A stretch of DNA of 64,000 nt from Anopheles merus (lineage: Eukaryota; Arthropoda; Insecta; Diptera; Culicidae), in NCBI RefSeq assembly GCF_017562075.2, contig NC_054085.1:28873656-28937655 (forward strand). Reading direction: 5' to 3'. The notes below the pieces were generated by a model. That model was not told the origin of the DNA and searched no databases. It saw nothing but the letters and a program-made list of their open reading frames with translations. The position numbers and the translations under genes are program-made. Every line of letters begins with the position of its first letter. The stretch's first letter is position 1. This document shows positions 41,701 through 54,300 of the stretch, one piece after another.

Positions 41701-44700
41701 CAATTTAGAGCTCCTGAATAACTCCCAAATGGAACCAAAAATTTGCCTTTACCACCGGAATGATCGACAGAAGCATTCCAGCGAACGAAAACTCCAAGCG
41801 AACCAACGAAAAATAAGAACGGAAACAAACATTGAATGCTGCATTTGAAACCGGGAGCGTGCTGCTGTGCGATGAAACAACAAAATTGCAGCCTAATAAA
41901 ACCGTTCCCTTCTCGCACTGGGCCCTCCCCCGGTTTCCCACCCGTCCACAGTGAAAAGCTGGTTCATAATGCAAATTATAAAACCAGAGCGCGTTTACCT
42001 CCGGCACGAACACAACAGGTACCCCACTCCCTTTTAGCAGGCCTGCACTGGAACGGAAGTGGCGCCTTTTTCCCCACACCAACCCGACAAACACCGAGCA
42101 AACCAATAAAAATTTTCGCGGCAAAGTGTGTGTGTTGAAAGCATTTTATATTGCATTTTGTTTTACGAAAAAGGTAACCACGTCTGGCGGCTCATAGAGC
42201 GCTACCTCCTGAAGGGGATTGGGAGAGCACTGAAGGAACGAAACGGTCACCGAACCGCAGAATCAGAAGTTTTATCGTTTTATTATGACAACACAAGCGG
42301 GGAGAATGGGGAGGTTGCAATGAGCTCTCCGGTGCAATGCAACTCGGGTGTATCCATGCAGACACTTGCATTTTTTTACAATATTTTTTTTGTATGTATG
42401 ACGCTACCACCCGTTTGGCACAGCTTGCATTGACTGCGTTTTAGTGCGATCGATTTTTAAATCGATGAAAGGATCCGGACACGGATCGTGTTTTATGGTC
42501 ACACGGAGTGTGTGTACATGAACAATTGCTTGTTACATTCACACCACGTGCGGGACACAACCAATGTCAGCTGTCTAATAAGGAATGTATCGCTTCAAAT
42601 TTTCATCTACGATCGGTTGGCCCATTAAGTGGATTCCGTACTGCAGCACAGCAGCACTCGTCATTCCGTCTGGCTTCCTGCTTCGGTCGTTAGTATTATT
42701 ACGCGGATTAATCAGATGATCCTCCCGCCAGAGAGATTCTGAGAGCAGGCGGGAATGATATTAAAATGATTGCACCGGGCTGCAGTTCATTGAATCGGCC
42801 GCACCTTCTCCTCCTACGCGGGGAGGAGATCGCATCATTTATCGCGAGTTAAGCCGCAACACACACACACACGCCAGTGTACGGGAAGGAAACGAGAGTG
42901 AGTGTAAGTAATATTTACACCACATTACCCTCTCCCAGCGCCACCACCATCTATCGTACATACTCACCCACCACCCGCACAAAGTGCATCATCTTCGAGA
43001 ATGTATTTGTCCTCTCGCAAACGCGAATCACCTTCCCCTGCCACCACTGAGCTGACTCTAAATTCAATGACCGAACGCGGCGGCTGCGATCAGTTGCCAT
43101 CTCGTCTAGAGTTCATTGACCTTCCTCTCCCGAAAGCGTGTCACCCATCACCCAGGCAGCACCACGACCCGTCGCGGACGTAGATTATGTGTGCGGCCGT
43201 ACACGCACGAAAGCTGATGGCGAGGGCGGAGCACACAGGGTACACGTAGTAAATATGCCATTTCCCGGCCTGTGTGAGCGGCGCCGATCTTCTTGACGCA
43301 GTTGCCGAACGCCGAGCCGAGTTCGCAATTCGGGCAGGTCGATTTGTTCCTACAGTGCGGCACACGGCAGACGGCGTTTGATGGTGTTTAAATGCTGTGA
43401 TGCTTTACTTTCATCAAGAGAGATATAAGCTTTTATGTTATTTATTAAGATGTATGAAAACATTAAAGAAATACCTATTAAAAATGCCAAAAGTTAATTG
43501 AAGCTATTAAGTACAAAGCTTTGTATTGTGGTAAAAGAAAAAAGAAAAAGTATACTTCATACGTCAACATAACTTATCTAGTTTTACATCCAAACGATAC
43601 AAGTTATCAAAATCAAACCTGATATGGATACTATTCCGTTACGCACTGTACACACTCTGCAGCATCAAATGGACGCTGTCAGCTACTGTTAATATAAGGC
43701 CACTCTCTCCGGGCGTGCGGTGAAAGAATGTAAACGAGAATCAAACGATTGAACGAGTGTGGGAGAGAGATCGCCTCCCATAATCGGATCGGTTGGTTTC
43801 AATTAAGTCAGACTACACTCGCAACTACACACTCTGCGATGGTGTGCGCCAATCAATTTAGAGCAAAAGGAAGAAAGAGATACTTTGTTTGAGCAACAAT
43901 TATTTGCATTTGAGTAGGTATTATTTATATTGAATAATATTTAATTGACTTTCCAAAACAAAAATTTAAAAAGCATATTTTTTAATGGTTGAAGCAAAAT
44001 GTCATGTCATCAAAATTCGTTCAAAAATATTCGACGAAAAGACTGATGATGGGAAATTTTCAAAAAACTTGGAGTGGAACTACTTTTTTTTTCGAACCGT
44101 TTTGACCGAACCTACCGTTCCGACCGAACGTAGTATTTTGAACGAACTTACTATTCTGACTGAACTTACTATTCTGACCGGACCTACCGTTCCGACCGAA
44201 TCTACCTTTCGGAGCGAACTTACCGTTCCAACCGAACCTACCTTTCCGACTGAACCTACCAATCCGACCGAACCTGCCATTCCGACCAAACCTGCCGTTT
44301 CGACCGAACCTGCCGTTCCGATCGAACCTGCCGTTCCGATCGAACCTACCGTTCCGATCGAACCTGCCGTTCCGATCGAACCTGCCGTTCCGATCGAACC
44401 TTCCGTTCCGACCGAACCTGCAGTTCCAACCGAACCTATCGTTCCGACCGAACCTACCGTTCCGACCGAACCTACCGTTTCGACCGAACCTACCGTTCCG
44501 ACCAAACCTACCGATTCTACCGAACCTAGCATTTTGACCAAACCTACCGACACGACCGAACCCACTATTCTGATCGGACATATCATTCTGACCGAACCTA
44601 CCGTTCGGATCGTTCCTACATCCGACCAAACTTACCGATTCTACCGATCCTACCGTTTCGACCGAACCTACCGATTCTACCGAACCTAGCATTTCGACCA

Positions 44701-47700
44701 AACCTACCGACTCGACCGAACCTAGCGATTCGACCGAACCTACTATTCTGATCGGCCCAACCATTCTGACCGAACCTACCGTTCGGAACGTCCCTACCTC
44801 CGATCGGACTTACCGTTCCAATCGAACCTACGATTCTGACCGAGCCTACCGTTCCGTCCGAATCTACCGTTTTGACTGAACTTACCGTTCAAATCGAACC
44901 TAAAAGGTTCAAAAAATTAAATAACGGAACGAACCTACTAGGTTCCTTCCAGTACCCGCATCACTAAAACAGACACAAGCCAATTCACCTTCACTAAAGG
45001 CAAAGGTGTCGACCTTTTCGACACCGACCGGACGCGGGTTCAGTACCCTCGTCCTATCTGCTGCGATGATGCTGCACGCCCACCACTACATCTACTTCCT
45101 TTTTTTCGTGTAATAACGAAGGAAAAGTCGTGGAAAATTACGCTTCGTGTGTCATTGCACACACCATGAAGAAAATGGTTCCTCCTTTTCACCACGGACG
45201 TCACAGGGCGTTGGAGGACTCTTCTACCGCGATGGTGTTAGATTACATACCATTGAAGCTAGCGTAATATAAGGGCCATTTCCCGCACCTCATACGACGC
45301 TTATACCAGCAGCGCGGTTCGATGAACTTTTGTCGTTCATTCGTGAAACAATAAAAGAAAAACAGAAGTCAAAGAAAAATATGGTTCGCCACAAATTAAC
45401 GAGCGCTCACAGTGCTGTACTCCGCAACTCGGTGCACTCGGTTAATGAAGTGCATGCAGAAGATAAAGATGATAAAGAGAGAGAAACGGGAAAAAGTCCA
45501 AAATGCACTGCAAAAGGGATGCATCAACGATAAGAGTTGTTCGAGCAAATGTCCTGAGTGACCTTTGGGGGTTGAGCGTTTCTATGACTTCAATTTTTGT
45601 GATTATACGATGGAGGAATAAACAAGAAGGGATGACTTCGATGACATTTTATACAATTTTACCATAAATTTAAAAAAAATAGCTTGCAATAAATGAACTA
45701 AAACCATACAAATAACAAATTAAAACAAAACTCATGCACAAAATTAACTGCAAGAATAATTGTCGTCCTCAACTGCTAGTCCACGGGCAATCATTTATTC
45801 CTTCTAACGACCCTGCGTACCTTCGTGTCTCTGGACAGTTCCTGCAGCGGGTGCTCCATTCGTGGCGTTTAATTTGAGGTTAAACCCATTCCAAACCGAA
45901 GGACAGAAGGTCATGTTGCCAACACAAAAGCGAAGGGGGAGGAGAATGGCGGGGGGCAGCAATCGTATTAATATCAACAAACTGCACTCCAACACCATGG
46001 TGCGCCCCGTTGCACCGAACCGGTGAAACAGAAATGCAAATCAACTGCCACGCGGACCTCACATGAAAAGCCACCATAGTGTGCCACCCACCCCACAACC
46101 CCCTGTTTACATTCTACCTATAGAATGGACACATTTTTCAAACAAAAGTTCACCGTACCCGTTATTCTTCTTCAGAAGCAGTCATCATCACCACTGATTG
46201 AACCAACGCTTCTACTATTCGATAACCGCCATTTCAAGTCCGCCACCCTCGCGGTGAGAGGGTCTTTCTTCGCCGCAATCGGAAGGTTACCGAGCGTGCA
46301 ACGAAAGCGTGTCCTTGCGGTAACCTCCCCGAAGGTTCCCGAAGGACGCAGCAGCAGCAGAAGGTTTGCATTGCACACCAAGGACGGCATGCAAAATATG
46401 AGCACAAGGACCCCGGCGACGTCTACTCATCTCTTTCGGCAACCTTCACGTGATTGACTTCCATTGCCAGGCTCGAGGGGGTACACGTGAGAATGAACAG
46501 ACTGGCAGGCTCGGGTGGAGCGGGCTGTGTGGGTGGATTGCAGGAGTGTGCGAATGCAATGAACATAAGTAATACCCTTGCCGGTGCGATATTCGAACGC
46601 GATGACACGTCCTTTTCGCTGGCTGGTTGGAAGCGTTGAAAAGTAACACCTCAATCATAATGCGGAGAAAAAAGGGTTCAGTTTATTTATACACTTTCTT
46701 GCGCTGGGTACTTTAGTTGATTCATAAAAAGGGATAATACGTTTTTTTTTACAAATTACAAATAGTCAAGATATTTATACAAAACGTATAATTTTAAATA
46801 CACAACTATCTAAGGCACAAACCATGCTTGTAAAAGCTTTCGGAGAAGCTTCCTTGAAAGTGGTTTTTACCAGAAGAAAGGCCTGCTTAACATTATTGAT
46901 TTAAATTAAAAACAAAAGTCATTCTTTTACATGTTAATGTTTAGTTGATTTGCAAAGAAAAATAAAAGTAAGGGAACGTGGGCCAAATGATTAGGTAGGC
47001 AGCGAAATAATCATCTGCATTATGAGCAAATTAACACGTTTATAGTGACTTACAGGCTTTTCCAGGGTTTCTTATAGTTGTGGGGCACTTCCTTGAATCT
47101 TTCTTATGGGAAGAGAACTTCATATGATGGGAATTGGACTCTACGACACAGCTCCTATTGAAGCTCCTATTGAAAATTCCTATTGGATTTGCCCAACAAG
47201 GGTGCTATAGAGTCCAATTCCAATTACATTAAGTTCATTTACCGTAAGAAAAAGTCAAGAAAGTGTCCCGCAGCTATGAGAACTCCTAGAAAATTCTGTG
47301 ATGATGAAAACATCAACAACAATGTTTTATTCTCACCAGAAAACATTCATAACCTACGATTTAGACTAATCTAATTTAATTTGCAAAATCATTCTATTTT
47401 CTTACAAAAATTAACAAAGATTACACAGTACAAAGATTAACAGATTAACGATTACAAAGTACAAAGATTAACAGATGTGTATCCTTAAAGCTTCATCAAA
47501 ACAGAGTGTTCCCGGTGGAACGAAAATTAATGTGATAAATAAATTTCAAACTGTCGCATTGATAAATGGTATGTGCTCTAAGTAAACCAGAGGTCATTCG
47601 ATTTTATTGCAAAAAAAAACCCAGATAAGTAAACCTTTTTAAAAATCCAGTTCAACAAGATTGGCTTCTTCCGATGAAAAACAGCGCACATTCATTCAAT

Positions 47701-48270
47701 TCACAAAAAAGCAAACATAAATGTCGCCAAGCAAAGCACACCCAAAACGCGTATCCTTTCTCTTTGGCTTGTTTATTCTGCTGCATAAAATGTCGTTCGG
47801 TTTTGTGCTCATCGATGCTATGTTATTTTACCATCGACCCATCGTCTGGTGCACACTGTTTGGACAAAGCTTTACCCAAATATGAGCTGGTTGTGTGTTC
47901 TTTGAACTAAAAAAACCACTTCCCAAAGGCACCAAGATTTCAAACCGTGCTACAACTTCGTACTGAAGTCATTGACCGGCAGCTGATGCTTTAGCTAATT
48001 TGTTTCCAAGGCTGTTGGCGCTCCTGCGCTACACCCAAAACAGGCACAACAATCTAGCCGCGATCTCGCGCGAACGCACTCGATCAACGACCTGCAAGCG
48101 CACACACACACACACATGCACACAGCGAACACACAATCGATCGCATCTGCAATGCAATTTTGCACATGGCCTCTTTCCTCATCACTAGCAAAAAGGAAGG
48201 GAACGTGTCAATTTTTATTGATTAGTAAGTGATCGTTAAAATGCAACTGGCGAAGTGTGCACTAGTGTTG

Positions 48271-48312
<42 letters not shown>

Positions 48313-51300
48313 GGCGCTCGTCGTTCCACTGCTCACGATTTTACCTACGAAGGGTGAAAGAAGTGCATTCCGTGTCGGGGGTAGGGATGGGGTAAATGCA
48401 TCCCCGATTCGTGCGTGATCGGTTTGGGCGTTAATGAGCGGGGTAAACGGCACAGCGCGCGATGGTTCTGCTATTCCCGGACGGGTGACACCTTCACGCT
48501 CTGTTTCCGAGGTCGTGGCGGGCGTTTTGTTTCGCCCGACGGACATTTTAAAAACAACAGAATGTGTCATGTAAAAATGAATGTAGATAGTCCATTAACC
48601 GGAGACAATGTAGGTTAACAGTTTAACAATATAAAAAAGAAATTTACTTATGGAGAGTTATAAAAAGAGATCCACAAGCAACTTACTTGGTAAATTTCAA
48701 ATATGAAAAATTGCAAATGTCAGTCTGTGATTGTTAGACGATGCACTCAAATATCGCCTATAGATCGGAAAAACCCCTTATTTTCAAGAAGATTTGTCAA
48801 TTAAATTGAAATTAAAAACTCTCAATCGATACTTTTATCCAATTATGATTTTAAAAAGGATCAATATTCAATTGCAGCCCGAAGAGAGCGAATTCTTCGG
48901 AAACCAAATGCAGTCAGCTGTTTCAATTGCCAATTAGAATGATTCTCGATGAATGACCGTAAGATTACGCTTCCAGATGCAAAACACTTTCGAACTGGAA
49001 AGGGCTTCGCGCCCGCGGTGCAATACCTCCCAACCTTTGCGCTTTGAATGTTTCCGTTGAATGTACACTTTGAATGATGAACTGCTTACCCAAACGCAAA
49101 AGGAAGCGCAATGCCCGCAAAAAAAAAACGCAACCCTTAGGACATGTTTCCCGGGAAAAAGCATTCCAAACCGTCCACAATCTCGAACAATATTTTACGT
49201 GCATTTTGTTTATTGCACGATTGGAGCTTATGGTTTGCTTCATTGCATCGCTTTATCGCTCTCTCTCTCTCGCTCCGTTAGTGTGTTTGTGGACCAAACA
49301 CAGCACACAAAGGACGCAAAGGTCAACGGAAGGCGTCGGCAAATGTGGCTAAGCCACTTAAAAAGAGTTCACCGTTCGCCCGGGGGTGCAGCAGCAGCAG
49401 CAGCCGCGCCGGAACCACCGGGCGAAAATGCATCCTCAAGGGTACTGCAAGGATAAAACAGCGCGCGGCGGGTTACTAACCCACTACCGATGTGTGTTCG
49501 CCAAGGAGCAGCAGCAGCAGCAGCAGCACCGGTCGATAGCCTTTTTACGCTTATAAAACAGTACCTCAACCCCCGAATGCACTGCGGGTGGGTGTCTTGG
49601 GTGTCCATATCATCGCCAGTATTATCGCCTTGGTAAGATTGTAAACTTACGGAGCGGTACAAGCCCTCTGCTCAAACGATTGCACGTTGTGCGAGCGGCA
49701 CGTTGTCTTGCAGTGGCCAAACTGATGCCAAAGGAGCGTAAAATACGCTCCACGCTGGCAAATGTCACGTTTTGAAGCGGTGGGAAGAGGGTTTAACTAG
49801 CGGCTAAGTGAAGTTTGCTACTTTCGGCACTTTCTCGGTTGATTGTTTGGCTCGAACGGTGCGAACGAAGCGGACTTGGTCGCACATTTCTCCTTCTTCG
49901 TGAACTTCTGCACCAAGCTGAGAGAGTTTTCCCAGCAAGAAACAATTACAAGGATCCACCGTTTTTGGATAGCAAAACTTTAGCCAGTTTCGACAATTCA
50001 CTCATTCATTCGTCGCCCAACAATTGCACAGAGCTTCCTAAAAATAAATCGAACAAAGTAAGACAACTGTATGAAAATTGATATCTGGTGTAGAGATTGA
50101 TTGAATTTTGCGATTCCAACAAATTGTATTATTGGTTTTGGCTCGCACGCAGGACGGCTGGAAGCAATCGAATCGAATGCTGCTGCGTATGTAGATTTAG
50201 TGCATTACAAATTCATGGAAATAACTGCACCACACTGGAACCCTCGAGCGCGGCAACCGTGTATACACAGGATTCAAATTTAATTCCACTTTTCACCGGA
50301 ATGCAATTATCTGTATCTCGCCTTTTTTTGCTCCCGTTTTAACTTGGTTAACGAGATGTACGCATTTTTATGTTCGATGTCTCAAATATCCATCAATGTG
50401 CTGGAACAGTTCTAGAGCAAATCAATATTCATAATTGTTGGATGTGAAAGTGTGTGTGAGTGTGCGTGGGGGCTGTCAACTACGACAGGAATGTCGGTTC
50501 GGAGAGGGAGGCGTGTCATATAAATCCAATAATCCACATTTGATGCATCGAAAATCAATTGCGAGCTTGTGAGCGACAAGTGCACATCCTAGCTGCTGAG
50601 CTGTGGGAAAAGGATGAAGGGTTTTACATACTTGCGGTGGGGAAAATGTAATAAAATATGCTTCTCTTCATTTGCCTGGAAACAGATGGTATTTTGTGTT
50701 GATGTATTTGCGGCATATGGTGCCATATTTTTGGAAAAAAATAAATGAATATTGCACACTAAATTGCTATATAATAAGATAAATTATTTGGATTTGTTTT
50801 TTTGGTTTTTGTTGATATTTTGTGCAACACAAAATGGTAATATGTTTTTATACCTAGCTCACTTTGGATTAGAATTGATCAAACAGTAAACCTTAAATGA
50901 TTTTAATAAATCGCTTCAAAGCCATTCATGCATAAATTGAATAAAAAAATGTATTACACGGTTTTCCAACTCACTTTCGAATGTGCACATTATTATTCAC
51001 CCCATCCAAGATGTTTTTCAACAGTTGTGAAATTGTGTATTTGCTTCAAAATGAAATTTCAGTTTCGCCACATGATTTTCAACACATGACAAAGAACTGT
51101 CAAAGTCAATCCAACTTCAGACTTGTTGAAAATCATGCTGAAGAAATTAAAAATTATGATAATAGAAATGAAATATCAGATTCTTGTGTAATGTAATGCT
51201 CTTACTGATCTCAAAATCAGTAGATTTGTTACAATGATGCAACGATGAGCCTAAATTCTACTTGATGTAAATTGTATAAAAAACATATCCCCATGTCAAC

Positions 51301-54300
51301 AACTGAACAACTTATTAGCCGGAATTTCTCATGCATCTCTTATGAATTGAGTTTAAATAAGTAAAACTGAAAACATTCGGGCCAAACGAATTTCCATTAC
51401 CATTTCCATCATAATAATTTTTAATTTCTTCAGCATGATTCTCAACACTTCAAATCTTCAATTCGTTTAATATGCTCTAAATAATAATTTGTCTGTACTA
51501 TCTTTGAACTATAAAATGAACGATTAACTGCTATTTGAAGTCAACATAACACTAAACCTATTACATTAGCTATAATTCTCTTGGTCTAATCCACACGACG
51601 AAAAGAAGGGATTTTGCGGCAAAAACGGGGTGCACCAGGGAGGTTGGGAGTACTGCTTAGAGTGGGTGGATTAGCACCGTGAAGAGTTGTCCCATAAACA
51701 AATGAACGGCGTTGCAGATGGCGCTCGCAGCTAGGGCAAAGCATTAAAAGGTCAATTGAATCAAATTGTAGCGGCAAACCACGGCCGAGCGCTGCTGCTG
51801 CGCTGTTGCTTCCCATACATATATCTCTAGCAGCGGTAGAGTAGCGGCAGCAACAGCTGGTTGCAGCCAGCACTGAAGCATCGAAACAAAAACGGGTGTG
51901 CGACCGCATGCAGCTATCATCGCGCGTCTGCAGATCCGCACGCGCGTACGTCACACGCAAACGCTCTAATACCAATCGCGGGCCCGCGCTATGCGAAGCT
52001 TCGGCGTTACCTTGGCATGATTTTTGACTTGTGGTGCCCTTTTTGTTTCCCCACCCATCGACGGCGGGAACGATCGTGTGCGGCTCTGCCGCAGCAAGAC
52101 GACATCTGTGCGCATTTGATGCGATTCGAAGGAAGAAGAAAGGTGGATTTGGAAGCCACTGCTGCTGCTGCTGCCAGTTTCAGGGACGATGTTCGGTTCT
52201 GTGCAAATGGAACGCAGCGCCAAAGCACTGCAAATCCTTTCCTGCATCAAGGACGCAGCGTTCGATTTTTGGGAAGGGCTTTTTTCAAATTTCATGTAAC
52301 GCTCTTTGTAAAACAAAAAACCAAAACAACAAACATAATACTTTTACTCCCATTTAGGGTGAGAAAATAATGCGTGTATCGTCCTGCACCTATGTGAGGT
52401 AAAACCACATTAGCTCGTTATGCTCGCCATTTGCACATCATCCAATAAGGGAAGTGTGAGCGACAGCAGCAGCAGCAGCAGCAGGAAAAAAACGGTCATT
52501 TCCATCCGCTCTCGAAAGGGGGTTAGCGAGAACAGAAAACAGACAGGCTAAAACGAGATGGAACGGTGCGCGCACGGTGGTCACAATCCACTGGCCACCA
52601 CCAGACACGCCATGTAAAGGCGTCTTCTTCACAGCATCACGTATCGCCATCCGCGCTTCCGCCGATTGGCACGCGCGCGCATGTGCAGCTGCGTGACCGT
52701 TTGTCGCCGAAATTGTGTGGAGGGTGGGTGGTGCAGGGTGGAGCAAGAGCTGCAGCAGCATCACGCCGATAGTGGAGATGGATGGGTTGGTCGGTTGGTG
52801 CGCGTCATCTCATCCCCCACAGCATCGCGTCAGGACATCGTAAATGGGTGTAAATGAGAATCGAAAGTATGCACACAGGGCTTGCTGTTCTTCTTGTGTT
52901 TCGGGGTAACTATGGAGATTGCCCAATATCGAACTGCATGCAGCCAATTGGAATTTTATATGCTTTCTTTGGTGCACTGATGTAACCTACTCCAGGCATT
53001 ACGGGCTGCAGATGGTTTTGTACCACCGATTGGATTTAGTTGGAAAGTGAAAACGGAACCGTGATAGTGCTGGATAATTTACAGAGAAATATTGAGTTCG
53101 ATTTTTTTGAAAATACTAGAGTTAAGCACCCAAAATTTGCATTCTTCACTCGATGAATTGATATCATATTTAACACTTAGCAGGTAAAAGAGAGAAAGTG
53201 AATCCATTCCAGGCTACACCGGGCTGAAAATCTTCAAAATCAATCAATCAATCAACATTAACAGCACAGAGAGAGATTTTCTTCTGTTCAGAATATCTAT
53301 CAAATTTCTAACCCTTTCGTGAAGCCAAAATTGATAAAATTAGGCTCTTGTGAACAGGTAAGAGCACGTTTATCTTATAAAATTTAATAAAGCTGAAATA
53401 TAAAGGTATATGAATTTTATATTCAAATTACTGCTACAAAAGCTAGACAATGTACGATGCAGATACTTTTTTCTGTAAAACACCCACATAAGCAACGCAA
53501 AGAATGCACGATGCGTCATCCCGGCAACAGAGTAATATGTATGCAAATATTAACACAAGCTGGCATATGGAGCTGCATTTGCATGGCAGCGTAATAACTA
53601 ATTTAATACCTCAGCCAATGGGCAGCAATCGTTTTAACCATAATAAAAGCGTTTAAAACGTTAGCTCGCCATTCGCGGTTAAACATAATAAAAACTAATA
53701 GTGGCCAATGCAGCTTGATGTGACCAACCGCTATCGATGTGAGGTGTCCGCAAGTTTATGTCCGCTGCCAAAGTACGTCGACGTGGCGAACAGTTTGAAC
53801 TAGTGTAATGGTATTCCATAACGTAATGGTGAATTTTACAATGGACACACACATTATTCTATAACTACAGAGGGAATTGATTTACTATCAGTTCAACCCT
53901 AATGCTTATGCCATTATATGTTTTCCTGGAAAAATAATAAACATCTGACTATAGGTCGAGGAAAAGCATTACAGTGCACGCTCGGTAATTCGCACTTGAT
54001 CGTGTGCGGATTATCGAATGACGTTATGGTGTGAGTTTTTGTAACATTTCCTATTTTTTGTCCCGATTAATAAGTTGATCATATTATCGCGTTTTAGAAA
54101 TAAAACTTATATTAAAAAAAGAGAGATTAGAGAGATAAAAGAGACTACTTTTAACCGAACACTGGTTCATCTTTGGTTTGGTTTGATGGTCAAAAGTGCG
54201 GATTACCGAGCGTGTACCACACCACACCACATTGGTGGAAAATGACAAAACCCATAACCTAAAAGTATTTAAAAAAACACGCACACAAAAAAATAAAATC

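Noticed and set aside
43985..44764. 234-codon repeat proteins on each strand
   Set aside because: Produced by the 18-bp minisatellite, whose period is divisible by 3; no start context, splice sites or unique sequence supports a gene.
45000..45060. Possible tRNA-like fold around GGGTTCAGTACCC
   Set aside because: The B-box-like sequence deviates from GGTTCGAATCC and no matching acceptor stem or A box was found; a short hairpin explains the pairing.
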